Shown one piece after another: positions 25,944 to 35,025 of a stretch of DNA of 64,000 nucleotides. This DNA is from Deltaproteobacteria bacterium. GTDB lineage: Bacteria; Myxococcota_A; Polyangia; Polyangiales; JADJMO01. Numbering within the stretch: the first letter of the stretch is position 1; each line of letters opens with the position of its first letter. Location of the stretch: contig JACPFM010000001.1 of NCBI GenBank assembly GCA_016182965.1, positions 1-64,000 of the forward strand, written 5' to 3'. The notes below the pieces were generated by a model. It saw only the letters and a program-made list of their open reading frames with translations, had not been told where the DNA came from and searched no databases. Made by a program: the position numbers and the translations under genes.

Positions 25944-28607
25944 TCACCCGATCCCGCCGCACTTGTACGGCACGCCCGACCCGCCGCACGTCTTCGGCGG
26001 CGTGCAGGTGCCGCAGTCGATCGTGCCGCCGCAGCCGTCGCCGATGACGCCGCACTCGGCGCCCGCCTTGGTGCAGTCGGTCGGGGCGCAGGTGCCGCCG
26101 TCGCACGGCGGGCAGCTGGGCAGACCGCCGCAGCCGTCGCCCTGCGGACCGCAGCGACCGCCGCAGTCGATCTTGGTGCAGGTGCCCGTCTCGGAGTAGC
26201 CGCACTTGCCGGGCACGCCGCCGCCGCCGCAGCTCGCCGGCGGGGTGCACGTGCCGCAGCTGATGATGTTGCCGCAGCCGTCGCCCGTGGGGCCGCACTC
26301 GACGCCCATCGCGGTGCAGGTCTTCGGCGTGCACGTCGCCGAGCCGCACTTGCCGGGCACGCCGCCGCCGCCGCAGGTCTTCGGCGAAACGCAGGTGCCG
26401 CAGGCGAGCAGGCCGCCGCAGCCGTCGGCCGCCGGACCGCACTCGATGCCCTGCTCGGCGCAGGTGAGCGCCTTGCAGGTCGGCGGAGGCGGAGGCTTGG
26501 TCTCGTCGCACACGCGCGAGGCGAGATCGAAGAACATGAACTCGAGCGCGAGCTCCTGCGGCGACATGGTCGTCGTGGTGCAGCCCGAGGGGAACGGCGC
26601 GTCGGTCTTGTCGCCCGACGACACGTGGATGTCGCTGTAGACGAAGCGCCCGCACTGCGAGTCGGCCGTGACGCCGACCGGCGTGTTGAACGAGAAGTAC
26701 TGCGTCGCGTACGAGACGTTCGCGCCGCTGAGGTCCTTCTGGTCCTTGGCGTAGATCCAGTCGAGCACCTTGGTGGCGTCGACGCTCGAGATCGAGTGCT
26801 GCGCCTGGCTGACGGCGAGCGTGCCGACGGTGCTCGAGGCGCCGATGTTCACCAGCCAGTTGGCCATCGCCGCGCCCTTGGGGAAGGTCGTGGTGATGCG
26901 CTCGGTGATGGTCGGCCAGAAGTCCTGGTAGTCGTTCCAGCTCGCGAGCGAGGGGAACGGCGTCGGGCCCGACTTCAGCCAGTAGCGGTGATAGTGCGAC
27001 GCGAACACGCGACCGCCGGTGTCGACGAAGCTCTTCATGTTGGCGAGCGACGTCGCCGATTTGGTGCCCTTGAGCACGGTGGCCGTCGGCTTCGTCGGCA
27101 CGCTGGTGCTCGACGACGGGTCGCCGTACTCGGCGCCCTCGCAGGCCATCAGCACGATGTCGTACTTCTTCAGCTGCGTGGCGTCGTTCCAGAGGGTGGT
27201 CGCGTCGGGGAAGAGCGCGCCGCTCGTGTACGCCCCGGTCGCCCCCGGGATGTAGGAGCCGCCCGAGAGCGTGTACGTCTTCGGCGGCATGCCCTTGTAG
27301 AGGTTCACGCGACCGAGACCGCTCGGGTTGGTGAACTCGCTGTCGCTGATGCCGATCTTGCGCAGCAGGCACTCGAGCGCGTCGAAGCCGCCGGTGGTGA
27401 GGGCGATCTTCGGCAGGTGGCCTTCGGACTTGTCGCGCGGCAGGCGCGTGAGGTCCTTCGGGATCACGGTGTTGGTGCAGGCCGCGGTGGTGATCGGCAC
27501 CTGACGGCGCCACTTGCCCGTCTGGATGACCAGCGGGATGCCGGCGCCGACGGGGACGTCGTTCAGCTTGAACTCGCCCTTCTCGTTGGTGATCGCGGTG
27601 ACCAGCGGGTAGCCGGAGAGCGCGTCGGCGCACTTGTCGCAGGTCGCGCCGTCGGCGAACGAGCCCGGCGTGCCGTTGGGGATGAAGACGAAGACGTTGT
27701 AGAGCGGCGTCTTGCCGGCCGGATCGTAGACCACGCCGCTGATCGACGAGGTGCCCGCGTCGCACTTCACCTTCTTGCACTCGAGGTTGACGCAGGTCGC
27801 GGCGCCGCCGCCGCAGACGCTCGGGATGCCGCCGCCGCCGCAGGTCTGCGGGGCGGTGCAGGTGCCGCAGTCGATGGTCCCGCCGCAGCCGTCGCCGGCG
27901 AGGCCGCAGGAGTAGCCGTAGTCGGAGCACTTCTTGGGCGTGCACACCGGCGCGCCGCCGCACTTGTTGGCGACGCCGCCGCCGCCGCAGACCTCGGGCG
28001 CGGTGCAGGTGCCGCAGTCGATGACCCCGCCGCAGCCGTCGCCGGCCTTGCCGCAGTTGAAGCCCGCGGTGGCGCAGGTCTTCGGCGTGCACACGACGCC
28101 GGTGTCGACCTCGCTGAAGCCGCACTTGTTGGGGACGCCGCCGCCGCCGCACGTGTCGGGCGCGGTGCAGGTGCCGCAGTCGATGATGGCGCCGCAGCCG
28201 TCGCCCTGCTTGCCGCACGTCGCGCCGACGTCGGCGCACGTCTGGGGCTTGCAGCTCGAGCCGCACACGTTCGGCTTCACCGCGCCGCACACGTCGCTCG
28301 GGTTCGGGCAGGTGGTCGGGCCGCAGTCGATCAGGGCGCCGCAGCCGTCGGCGATCTTGCCGCAGTTCGCGCCGGCGGCGGCGCACGTCGTCGGCTTGCA
28401 GGTGCCGGACGTCTCGTCGCTGCTATCGATGACGATGCCGGGCCCGGTGTCCTCGACCACGGTGGCGTCGTCGAGCGTTCCGTCGGCCGCGCCGTCGGCC
28501 CCGGTGTTGATGACCGCGCTGCTCGGATCGACGTCGCGCTCGGTGGAGCACGCGAGTGCGAACGACGCGACGACGAAGACGCTGACCCCGCGCAGGCTGC
28601 GATGCAT
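25944..28607 (-). CDS. Large Cys-rich repeat lipoprotein
   Basis: 887 residues from ATG 28607, preceded by GGAGG. Lipoprotein signal MHRSLRGVSVFVVASFALACS (Cys20). An N-terminal acidic linker is followed by about five repeats of the form CxPxTCAxxGxxCGxxGDGCGxxIDCGTC and CGGGGxPxKCG (~75-275). A central region (~285-670) begins with a carboxypeptidase-regulatory-like fold (SISGVVYDPAGKTPLYNVFV), followed by a mixed domain with no recognised motif (YDIVLMACEGAEYG). About four more copies of the Cys repeat close the protein. It is probably a disulfide-hardened outer-surface lipoprotein; the binding role is unknown. No MYXO-CTERM tail. Confidence 0.85.
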   Translation of the reverse strand: MHRSLRGVSVFVVASFALACSTERDVDPSSAVINTGADGAADGTLDDATVVEDTGPGIVIDSSDETSGTCKPTTCAAAGANCGKIADGCGALIDCGPTTCPNPSDVCGAVKPNVCGSSCKPQTCADVGATCGKQGDGCGAIIDCGTCTAPDTCGGGGVPNKCGFSEVDTGVVCTPKTCATAGFNCGKAGDGCGGVIDCGTCTAPEVCGGGGVANKCGGAPVCTPKKCSDYGYSCGLAGDGCGGTIDCGTCTAPQTCGGGGIPSVCGGGAATCVNLECKKVKCDAGTSSISGVVYDPAGKTPLYNVFVFIPNGTPGSFADGATCDKCADALSGYPLVTAITNEKGEFKLNDVPVGAGIPLVIQTGKWRRQVPITTAACTNTVIPKDLTRLPRDKSEGHLPKIALTTGGFDALECLLRKIGISDSEFTNPSGLGRVNLYKGMPPKTYTLSGGSYIPGATGAYTSGALFPDATTLWNDATQLKKYDIVLMACEGAEYGDPSSSTSVPTKPTATVLKGTKSATSLANMKSFVDTGGRVFASHYHRYWLKSGPTPFPSLASWNDYQDFWPTITERITTTFPKGAAMANWLVNIGASSTVGTLAVSQAQHSISSVDATKVLDWIYAKDQKDLSGANVSYATQYFSFNTPVGVTADSQCGRFVYSDIHVSSGDKTDAPFPSGCTTTTMSPQELALEFMFFDLASRVCDETKPPPPPTCKALTCAEQGIECGPAADGCGGLLACGTCVSPKTCGGGGVPGKCGSATCTPKTCTAMGVECGPTGDGCGNIISCGTCTPPASCGGGGVPGKCGYSETGTCTKIDCGGRCGPQGDGCGGLPSCPPCDGGTCAPTDCTKAGAECGVIGDGCGGTIDCGTCTPPKTCGGSGVPYKCGGIG

Positions 28608-28699
28608 TTCGAAAACCTCCGACCCGGAAAACGGCTGCAAACACTACGACTTTCGCATGTAGGTGCAAGGACGCCACACGCATCGTCCCGGACGAACGA

Positions 28700-28729
28700 A
28701 GGCCCGCGATCGCGGACGATCGCGGGCCT
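28700..28729. terminator. Perfect 13-bp hairpin, candidate terminator of the methyltransferase gene
   Basis: 28700-28712 pairs perfectly with 28717-28729 (loop CGGA). It lies 45 nt downstream of the methyltransferase stop on the minus strand and upstream of the next minus-strand gene, so it probably insulates the two. No T-run is present. Confidence 0.6.
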
Positions 28730-28774
28730 CGCTCGTGCGCCGCGCAGCGTCGGCTGCGCCGCGTAGCGCCTGGT

Positions 28775-29995
28775 CTACTCGGCCTCGGCGATGGTGCGGC
28801 CGCCCGAGCTCGGGAACGCCACCAGGTTGCGCGGGCCGTTCGCCCAATCGGGGCGCTTTCCCTTCAGCCCGATGCGATCGCCGAGCGTCGCGCGACCGAT
28901 CCAGCGGCTGCGATCGAACGTGTTGAGGTTCTTGTTCGCGAGGACCTGGAAGCAGGCGGCGGTGCCCTGCGCGGCGACGGTGGTCGCCCACGCGAGGAAC
29001 ACGTGCCAGATGCGGTACCAGCGCTCGCCGTAGGTGTTCACGATCTGCTCACGGTTGCGGAGCCAGTTGTCGTGCCACTTCTTGATCGTGATCTTGTAGT
29101 GGAACGAGATGTTCTCGACGGAGGCGATCTCCCAGTTCGCCTTCTCCATCACGTTCATCATCGGGGCGAGCGGGAGCGACGCGTCGGCGCCGGCGAAGAT
29201 GTACTTCGCCATGAAGAGACCCCACACGAGGTCCTCCATCTTCGAGTTGCGACGGAGGCCGGTCCACTGCATGAGGAACAGCCCGTCGTCCTCGAGCAGC
29301 TCGCTGACCTGCTCGTAGAACGGCTTGAGGTTCTTGACGCCGACGTGCTCGACCATCTCGAGGTTCGAGATGCGATCGAACTTCCCCTTGGGGATGTCGC
29401 GGTAGTCCATGCACAGGATCCGCGCCTTGCCCTCGAGGCCGTTGGCGCGGATGCGTTCGTTGCCGAACTCCGCCTGGTTCTTGCTGAGCGTCACGCCCGT
29501 CGCGTCGACGCCGTAGTGCTTGGCGGCGTGCATGGTGAGCGTGCCCCAGCCGCAGCCGATGTCGAGGAAGCGCTGACCGGGGCGCAGATCGAGCTTCTGG
29601 CAGACCAGGTCCATCTTCTGGTCCTGCGCCTCCTCCACCGACTGGTTCGGGTTGGTGAAGTAGCCCGAGGTGTAGACCATGCGCGGGCCGAGGAACGCGC
29701 CGAAGAAGTCGTCGCCGCGATCGTAGTGCCAGCGCACCAGCTTCTCGTCGATCTTCTTGCTGTGGATGGCGAACTCCGGCACGAACTTCGTCACGAAGTA
29801 CTTCACGTGCTCTTGCGTGAAGGGGTGCTTCGCGACCGCGTAGCGGTCGTTCAGGAGCGCGTAGATGTCGCCGGGGATGTCGACGGCGCCGTCGAAGTAC
29901 GCCTCCCACAGCGTGTCGATGGGGATGCGGTCGTTCGCGAACTTCGCCGCCAGCTTCTGGTCACGGAACACAACGTAGTCGGTCAGCTTGCCCAT
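28775..29995 (-). CDS. Lipid SAM methyltransferase resembling sphingolipid C9-methyltransferase / cyclopropane synthase
   Basis: 406 residues from ATG 29995. SAM-binding motif LDIGCGWGTL sits in the middle, followed by TLSKNQAEFGNERI and EMVEHVG, the cyclopropane-fatty-acid synthase superfamily. The C-terminal half (EDDGLFLMQWTGLRR, EDLVWGLFMAKYIFAGADAS, HYKITIKKWHDNWL, YGERWYRIWHVFLAW, NKNLNTFDR) resembles, from memory, fungal sphingolipid C9-methyltransferases more than E. coli Cfa. No transmembrane helix pair is obvious at the N-terminus. It would methylate or cyclopropanate a lipid chain; the substrate is uncertain. Myxobacteria are known to make sphingolipids, which makes a long-chain-base substrate possible. 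Confidence 0.8.
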   Translation of the reverse strand: MGKLTDYVVFRDQKLAAKFANDRIPIDTLWEAYFDGAVDIPGDIYALLNDRYAVAKHPFTQEHVKYFVTKFVPEFAIHSKKIDEKLVRWHYDRGDDFFGAFLGPRMVYTSGYFTNPNQSVEEAQDQKMDLVCQKLDLRPGQRFLDIGCGWGTLTMHAAKHYGVDATGVTLSKNQAEFGNERIRANGLEGKARILCMDYRDIPKGKFDRISNLEMVEHVGVKNLKPFYEQVSELLEDDGLFLMQWTGLRRNSKMEDLVWGLFMAKYIFAGADASLPLAPMMNVMEKANWEIASVENISFHYKITIKKWHDNWLRNREQIVNTYGERWYRIWHVFLAWATTVAAQGTAACFQVLANKNLNTFDRSRWIGRATLGDRIGLKGKRPDWANGPRNLVAFPSSGGRTIAEAE

Positions 29996-30384
29996 TCTGG
30001 AACGCGTACCTCGGCTTTGCGCGTCTGCACAGTCCCGTTCGTGCGTCCGACGTGCGTCCGACAAAGTTTCAACAGGTTACATCAACGCTCGCGCAGCCCT
30101 GTTTTCCATGCGCGGGACGAGCATGGTGGTCTGCTTGGGGAAGAGCGCGTCGATGCGCGACGCCGAGTGTCGTGCGGCACTCGACACGTCGAGCGGTTGT
30201 GCTGGGCGACGACGCGCGCGGCCCTGGACACACCCAGTGGCGAGCGCGCGACGCATGCGTGCCGGAGCACCTCGTGTTCGACGCGGCGCGTGCGCTCGCG
30301 CGCCTTCGCCGAGCTCCGAGCGCGTGATCGTCGGTGGTGCGATCCCGTTCCGCTGCGTAGCCTCGCGGGCCGGAGGGAAGCCCG
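29996..30384. promoter_or_regulatory. Divergent intergenic region with an 11-bp tandem repeat
   Basis: 389 bp between the methyltransferase and the reductase gene. It contains two head-to-tail copies of CGTGCGTCCGA (30040-30050, 30051-30061) 45 nt upstream of the methyltransferase start, next to a locally AT-richer patch (about 30062-30085), a reasonable operator/promoter candidate. The rest shows no gene. AGGGA at the right end serves the reductase. Confidence 0.4.
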
Positions 30385-31038
30385 ATGAACATCGCAGTGC
30401 TCGGCACGGGAGTGGTCGGAAACGCCATCGCGAGCAAGCTGGTCTCGCTCGGTCACGAGGTGAAGATGGGCTCGCGCACGCCGGACAACGAGAAGGCCGC
30501 GGCGTGGGTGAAGCGCGCGGGCGCCCTCGCCTCGCAGGGCACCTTCGCCGGCGCGGCGTCGTTCGGCGAGGTGGTCTTCGTGTGCACCAACGGCGCGGCG
30601 ACGCTCGACGCCCTGCACGCCGCCGGCGCACAGCCGCTCGCGGGCAAGGTGCTCATCGACGTCTCCAACCCGCTCGACTTCTCCAAGGGCATGCCGCCGC
30701 GCCTGTTCACCGCGAGCGACGAGTCGCTCGGCGAGCGCGTGCAGCGGGCCTTCCCCGACGCGAAGGTGGTCAAGGCGCTCAACACCGTGAACTGCGAGGT
30801 GATGGTCGATCCCGGCAGGGTCGGCGGCGGCGATCACGACATGTTCGTCGCCGGCGACGACGCCGCCGCGAAGGGCAGGGTGGTCGAGATCCTCACCGGC
30901 TGGTTCGGCTGGAAGACGGTGCACGATCTCGGCGACATCACCGGCGCGCGCGGGATGGAGATGTACCTCCCGCTGTGGCTGCGCCTGTGGGGCTCGCTGA
31001 AGACCGCCGACTTCAACGTACGAGTCGTGCGCGGTTGA
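30385..31038 (+). CDS. F420-dependent NADP reductase-like oxidoreductase
   Basis: 217 residues. Rossmann opening MNIAVLGTGVVGNAIASKLVSLGHEV (GxGxxG) followed by GSRTPDNEKA, the NADPH 2'-phosphate-recognising region of the NADPH:F420 oxidoreductase/NAD-binding family. IDVSNPLDFSKG and VVKALNTVNCEVMVDP are further family blocks. Many bacterial members are not F420 enzymes but act on other dinucleotide substrates. GGAGGG lies about 8 nt before the ATG. Its last 26 nt overlap the convergent DUF998-like gene. Confidence 0.85.
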   Translation: MNIAVLGTGVVGNAIASKLVSLGHEVKMGSRTPDNEKAAAWVKRAGALASQGTFAGAASFGEVVFVCTNGAATLDALHAAGAQPLAGKVLIDVSNPLDFSKGMPPRLFTASDESLGERVQRAFPDAKVVKALNTVNCEVMVDPGRVGGGDHDMFVAGDDAAAKGRVVEILTGWFGWKTVHDLGDITGARGMEMYLPLWLRLWGSLKTADFNVRVVRG

Positions 31039-31687
31039 AAAGCGCCCACCCGATCGCCGCGAGCCACAGGACGAGCAGCACGAGCGCGACCCGCTGGAGC
31101 ATCGGCAGCGCCAGCGGGGTCGTGCCCGAGAGGATCGACCACGCGTAGATCCCTGCGTCGGCGAACGACACCACGAAGACGCTGACGCCGAGCGCGGAGA
31201 TCCGCCGGAACGGCGAGCGTCGGAGCAGCGCGAGCGCGAACGACCCGGCGAACAGCCCGGCGATCACCCCGGTGAGCACGGCCACCGTGTGGAGGGCCCC
31301 GAGCACCAGCGACGGCGTCAGCGGCACCGTGGCGATGCCGGCGAACGAGACGGCGGCGGCGACGCGGACGGTGCGCGCGAGCGCGCGCGTGGGCGTGCCC
31401 AGGCGCAGCGCGCCGAGGAAGGCGAACGACAGCCCCGCGTCGAGCGCGAGCATCGACGCCTTGCCGAAGAACGCGCCGATCGGGTTGGGCCGCCCGTCGA
31501 GCGCGATCGGCTGCGTCAGATCGCAGACGAAGTTGCGCAGGAGGTCGTAGCCGACCGAGTGCCGATCGAACCAGGTGCCGCCCGGGTACCAGGCGACCGC
31601 CAGCGCGTACGCGGCGAGGAACAGCCCCACCGAGCCGAGCAGCGCCGAGCCGAGCCGTCGATCGGTCACCGCAGTCACCCCGGTCAT
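31013..31687 (-). CDS. DUF998-like integral membrane protein
   Basis: 224 residues from ATG 31687 (MTGVTAVTDRRLG); ATG 31726 would add 13 residues. Six hydrophobic segments are visible. The loop after the first helix holds YPGGTWFDRHSVGYDLLRNFVCDLT, typical of DUF998-type proteins. No catalytic motif; the function of the family is unknown. It overlaps the 3' end of the F420-reductase-like gene tail to tail. Confidence 0.7.
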   Translation of the reverse strand: MTGVTAVTDRRLGSALLGSVGLFLAAYALAVAWYPGGTWFDRHSVGYDLLRNFVCDLTQPIALDGRPNPIGAFFGKASMLALDAGLSFAFLGALRLGTPTRALARTVRVAAAVSFAGIATVPLTPSLVLGALHTVAVLTGVIAGLFAGSFALALLRRSPFRRISALGVSVFVVSFADAGIYAWSILSGTTPLALPMLQRVALVLLVLWLAAIGWALFNRARLVR

Positions 31688-31797
31688 CCGACTCGGAAGC
31701 GGACCGCCCGGCCAGCGCGCCGTCAACCGCGACCGCTTGCGTCCGCGGGCGTCGCCGCACAGACTCGCGCCCAGACTCGCGCGTTGGAGGTCTCCCG

Positions 31798-32016
31798 GTG
31801 CCGATCTACGAGTACGTCTGCAAGTCCTGCGGTCACCCGTTCGAGGAGCTCGTCCAGAGCGACACGAAGGTCGCCTGCCCGACGTGCAAGCACGAAGACG
31901 TCGAGCGCACGCTCTCGGCGTTCGCCGTCGGCAAGTCGGGGCGCGAGGCCCCGGTGCCGGTCGGCTGCGGCAGCTGCGGCGATCCGCGCGGCCCGGGCGC
32001 CTGCATGCGAAATTAG
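31798..32016 (+). CDS. FmdB-family zinc ribbon protein
   Basis: 72 residues from GTG 31798, with GGAGG shortly upstream. MPIYEYVCKSCGHPFEELVQ...VACPTCKHEDVERTLSAFAV is the classic FmdB/CxxC_CxxC_SSSS regulatory-type ribbon with two CxxC pairs (SCG is C9-C12, CPTC the second). The C-terminal GCGSCGDPRGPGAC tail, Cys/Gly-rich, is common in the family. Small zinc- or iron-binding protein, possibly a transcription-related or chaperone-like factor; no defined role. Confidence 0.9.
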   Translation: MPIYEYVCKSCGHPFEELVQSDTKVACPTCKHEDVERTLSAFAVGKSGREAPVPVGCGSCGDPRGPGACMRN

Positions 32017-32047
32017 TTAGGAAGTCAGCCCGCTCGCTGCGCTCGCG

Positions 32048-32156
32048 GGCAATTTGCCCTCACCCCGCCCCCTCTCCCAGAGGTAGAGGGGCCCAGGAGA
32101 GCAGGAATTCTCGAGCCCTCTCCCACCGGGAGAGGGTTGGGTGAGGGCAAATTGCC
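32048..32156. repeat. 109-bp composite inverted repeat (REP/MITE-like)
   Basis: Perfect 18-bp terminal inverted repeats (32048-32065 and 32139-32156; GGCAATTTGCCCTCACCC and its complement). They enclose two smaller hairpins built from CCCTCTCCC / GGGAGAGGG. It lies between the FmdB gene and the convergent FHA gene. It resembles dispersed extragenic palindromes; it may also act as a bidirectional terminator. Confidence 0.8.
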
Positions 32157-32206
32157 GGGGCCGCCGAAGGCGGACCCGGGCGAAATCGGGCTCTGACCAG
32201 GAGCGC

Positions 32207-32872
32207 CTATCCCGCTTGTCGCTTCCCCGGCAGCGTCGCGCGCGCCATCGTCCCCGAGGTGCGGATCTGCTGCGTCTCCTCGGCGGCCAACGTCCCGTCC
32301 AGTGAGCGGCGCACCGCGTTGCCCGGCGCGATCCCCAGCTTGGCGTGCGTGCCCATCACCCAGCGGGTCCAGCCGGGGCGATTGCGGACCATCGCGTAGT
32401 CGATGACGGCCGCGAGCGCCGCGTCGGTGACGTCGGGCGAGAAGCGCTCGCCGAGCGCGAACCGCGCCTCGAAGGCCTCGGCGATGCGGAACACCACCTC
32501 GTCGGCGTCGCGCGTGTGCCCACCGGTGCTGTGCTTCACCAGCTGCGCCGCCTGCACGGCGAGCCACCCGTCGTCGCGATCGCCCTCCTCGCCGACGAGC
32601 GCGGTGATGCGGACGTCGACGCACCCGAACCGCAGCACGTCGCCGCCCTTCAGCCGCCGATCGCTGCCGAGCAGAATGCCGTTGATCGCGGTCCCGTTGC
32701 GGCTCCCGAGATCGCGGACGCGCGCCCCGAGCGGCGAGAGCACGATGACCGCGTGATGGCGCGACACGCTCTTGTCGGCCAGCAGGACGTCGCACTCCGG
32801 GGCGCGGCCGACGACGGTCTCGGGCCGCGTCACCTCCACCGAGCGGTCGGCCAGGCCCAGGATCAACCGCAT
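32207..32872 (-). CDS. FHA-domain protein
   Basis: 221 residues from ATG 32872 (MRLILGLADRSVEV); an upstream ATG at 32905 would add 11 residues. The FHA core is clear: TVVGRAPECDVLL (conserved GR), KSVSRHHAVIV (SRxH) and RDLGSRNGTAINGILL (SxNGT). It therefore binds phosphothreonine peptides. A C-terminal helical region (~110-221) has no recognised domain. The natural partners would be Ser/Thr kinases, two of which are encoded in this window though not adjacent. Confidence 0.9.
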   Translation of the reverse strand: MRLILGLADRSVEVTRPETVVGRAPECDVLLADKSVSRHHAVIVLSPLGARVRDLGSRNGTAINGILLGSDRRLKGGDVLRFGCVDVRITALVGEEGDRDDGWLAVQAAQLVKHSTGGHTRDADEVVFRIAEAFEARFALGERFSPDVTDAALAAVIDYAMVRNRPGWTRWVMGTHAKLGIAPGNAVRRSLDGTLAAEETQQIRTSGTMARATLPGKRQAG

Positions 32873-33107
32873 GGAGCTCGTGACCGAGCAATCGTCGCGC
32901 CTCATGGTGAAACGAGTCGAATGCCGCCCCGATGCACAGGCTCCGCTGTAGGTCGACTCGGTGCCAGCAGGACGCACCGCTCGGGAAGAGCGCGTGACGT
33001 GTACGAGACGGAGCCGGGCCAGGTTCCGTGGCGCGCAAATGGAACGCACGGAGCGAGCGCGCCCCTTCAGCTCTCGTTTGTCTGGGTGCCGGCTCCGGCC
33101 CCAGACT

Positions 33108-33133
33108 CACGATTCGAGCTCACGATTCGAGCA
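33108..33133. repeat. 13-bp tandem duplication at the sigma factor stop codon
   Basis: CTCACGATTCGAG-type unit twice in a row, so that the minus-strand sigma factor gene ends at the first TGA and a second in-frame-like GAATCGTGA copy follows. It looks like a recent duplication of the gene's last bases. Confidence 0.6.
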
Positions 33134-34397
33134 ACGAGGCGAGCTCGTGCTCTTCGAGGACCCGGCGCAGCTTCTTCAGCGCGCTGCCCTCGATCTGCCG
33201 CACCCGCTCGCGGGTGACGGCGAGCTCGGCGCCGATCTCCTCCAGCGTGTGATCGGTGCGGCCGCCGATGCCGAAGCGCATTCGAATGACCTTCTGCTCA
33301 CGCGGCGTGAGCGCCTCGAGCGCCGCGCGCGCGCCCTCCTCGATGCGACGCCCGACGAACTCGCGCTCCGGATCGATGGCGCTCAGGTCCTCCACCAGAT
33401 CGCCGAGGCTCGCGTCCCCCTCGTCGCCGATCGGCGTCTGCAGCGAGACCGGCTCCTTCACGGCGTCGATCGCGATCTGGATCTTCTCGAGCGGCATGCC
33501 GATGCTCTCGGCGAGCTCCTGCGGCGTCGGATCGCGGTGCAGCTCGTGGGCGAGGCGCCGCGTCACCGTGCGGATCTTCTGCAGCGTCTCGTTGAGGTGG
33601 ACGGGCAGACGGATGGTGCGCGCCTGCTCGGCGATCGCGCGGTGGATCGACTGCCGGATCCACCAGGTCGCGTAGGTGCTGAACTTGAAGCCGCGACGCC
33701 AGTCGAACTTGTCCACGGCGCGCATGAGCCCGAGGTTGCCCTCCTGGATCAGGTCGAGCAGCAAGAGCCCGCGGTTCTGGTACTCCGGGCGCCGCGCCAG
33801 CGAGACGACCAGCCGCAGGTTCGCCTCGACGAACGCCGACTTCGCGCGGCGCACCGCCGCCTGCGCGCGCTCGACCTCGCGGCGGACGGCGCGCAGCTGG
33901 TCGATCTCGTCGGGTGAGAGGCTCGCGTCCTCCTCGCGCTCGGCGAGCCGGGCCGCGAACCTCGCCGAGAGCCGTCGGATCGTCTCGCGGTCGAGCCCCA
34001 TGCGCCGAACGGCCGCGAGGACGTCTTCGCGCGTGGTGCCGTTGCCGGCGAGCCGCTGCACGTCGTCGATCGCGCCGATGATGCGGGCGCGCGCGGCGTC
34101 CGCATCGAACGCGGGATCGTCCGCGTCGGCCTCGCGCACGAGCTCGCGAGGGTCGACGTCGCCTCGCTCGAGATCGTCACGAAGCGCGCGCAGCGCGTCC
34201 AGGCCCGACGGGTGGCCGAGCAGCGCGCGCAGCAGCCGCTCCTCCGCGGACTCCATGCCACGGGCGAGCTCGACCTCGCCGCCGCGGTCGAGCACGGGCT
34301 TCCTCGCCAACGTGCCGAGGTACGCACTGGCCGTGTCGCGCAGGACCGCGTCGTCCTCTTTCATCGTCCTCATCACCGCTCTCTGGATCCTGCCCAT
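33120..34397 (-). CDS. Sigma-70 family RNA polymerase sigma factor (RpoD/RpoS-like)
   Basis: 425 residues if started at ATG 34397 ([18 protein letters not shown]); ATG 34376 and 34367 are alternatives. Region 1.2 ([18 protein letters not shown]) is followed by a moderately long non-conserved region. Region 2 is [42 protein letters not shown] with the -10 melting motif YATWWIRQ; region 3 is around [12 protein letters not shown]; region 4 is [19 protein letters not shown]. No long region 1.1, so this is probably a group 2 (stationary/developmental) sigma factor rather than the housekeeping one. Confidence 0.9.
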   Translation of the reverse strand: MGRIQRAVMRTMKEDDAVLRDTASAYLGTLARKPVLDRGGEVELARGMESAEERLLRALLGHPSGLDALRALRDDLERGDVDPRELVREADADDPAFDADAARARIIGAIDDVQRLAGNGTTREDVLAAVRRMGLDRETIRRLSARFAARLAEREEDASLSPDEIDQLRAVRREVERAQAAVRRAKSAFVEANLRLVVSLARRPEYQNRGLLLLDLIQEGNLGLMRAVDKFDWRRGFKFSTYATWWIRQSIHRAIAEQARTIRLPVHLNETLQKIRTVTRRLAHELHRDPTPQELAESIGMPLEKIQIAIDAVKEPVSLQTPIGDEGDASLGDLVEDLSAIDPEREFVGRRIEEGARAALEALTPREQKVIRMRFGIGGRTDHTLEEIGAELAVTRERVRQIEGSALKKLRRVLEEHELASLLES

Positions 34398-34509
34398 GCA
34401 CGCGAGGCGCCGACCCGATTGCGTGAGGGAATGCGCCCCTGGCCGTAGTCCCGATGCGCACTCGCCCGCGCCTTCGGACCGCGGCCGCGTCGAGCGATCG
34501 GATCGCCTG

Positions 34510-35025
34510 TCAGCGCTCGCCGCTGCGCTTCGGGCGCATGGTCGCGGCCGGGCTCGATCCGAGCGCGTCGCATATCGCCGCGAACGCACGGTTGAGCGAG
34601 AGCATCTGCTCGTGCGTGCCTCCGCGGTCCGGGTGGCAGACGAGGGCGCGCGCTTTGTACGCGGCACGGGCGCGGGCGAGCGTGACGGGGGGCTCCAGCC
34701 CGAGCGCCTCGAGGACGTCGCGGTCGATCTCGCCGCGTCCGAGCTCGCGCTTGCCGCGCGGGCGGTCCCCCGGGAACACGGGATCGACGCCGCGCGAGAG
34801 CCGGTCGTCCGCCACCGCGAACATCGGGTCGATCTCCTCCCAGCGCGTCACGCCGCGCGCGCGCGTGAACGCCGCGAAGGCGGCCTGCCGCGCGGCGTGC
34901 TCGTCGATCGCGACGCCGCGCGCGTCGGACGCCTCGAAGCGCGCGCGCGTCGGCCTCCTGCCGAACCACACCGACCACACCGCGCGGCCGTCTCCGCGCC
35001 GCGCGATGGCCCAGACGCCGATCAC
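34510..35025 (-). CDS. J-domain (DnaJ-like) protein
   Basis: 171 residues from GTG 35025, which overlaps the stop of the SDR gene (GTGA). The N-terminal region ([15 protein letters not shown]...) has no recognised domain. The C-terminal J-domain contains [33 protein letters not shown] with an intact HPD, so it should stimulate an Hsp70. A position-specific partner is not visible. The overlap with the damaged SDR gene suggests an operon whose first gene has decayed. Confidence 0.8.
   Translation of the reverse strand: MIGVWAIARRGDGRAVWSVWFGRRPTRARFEASDARGVAIDEHAARQAAFAAFTRARGVTRWEEIDPMFAVADDRLSRGVDPVFPGDRPRGKRELGRGEIDRDVLEALGLEPPVTLARARAAYKARALVCHPDRGGTHEQMLSLNRAFAAICDALGSSPAATMRPKRSGER

Noticed and set aside
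25800..28766. Long plus-strand frame opposite the Cys-rich lipoprotein
   Set aside because: Composed of Ala/Val/Arg/His low-complexity sequence with no motifs; the minus strand has a signal peptide, Cys repeats and GGAGG.
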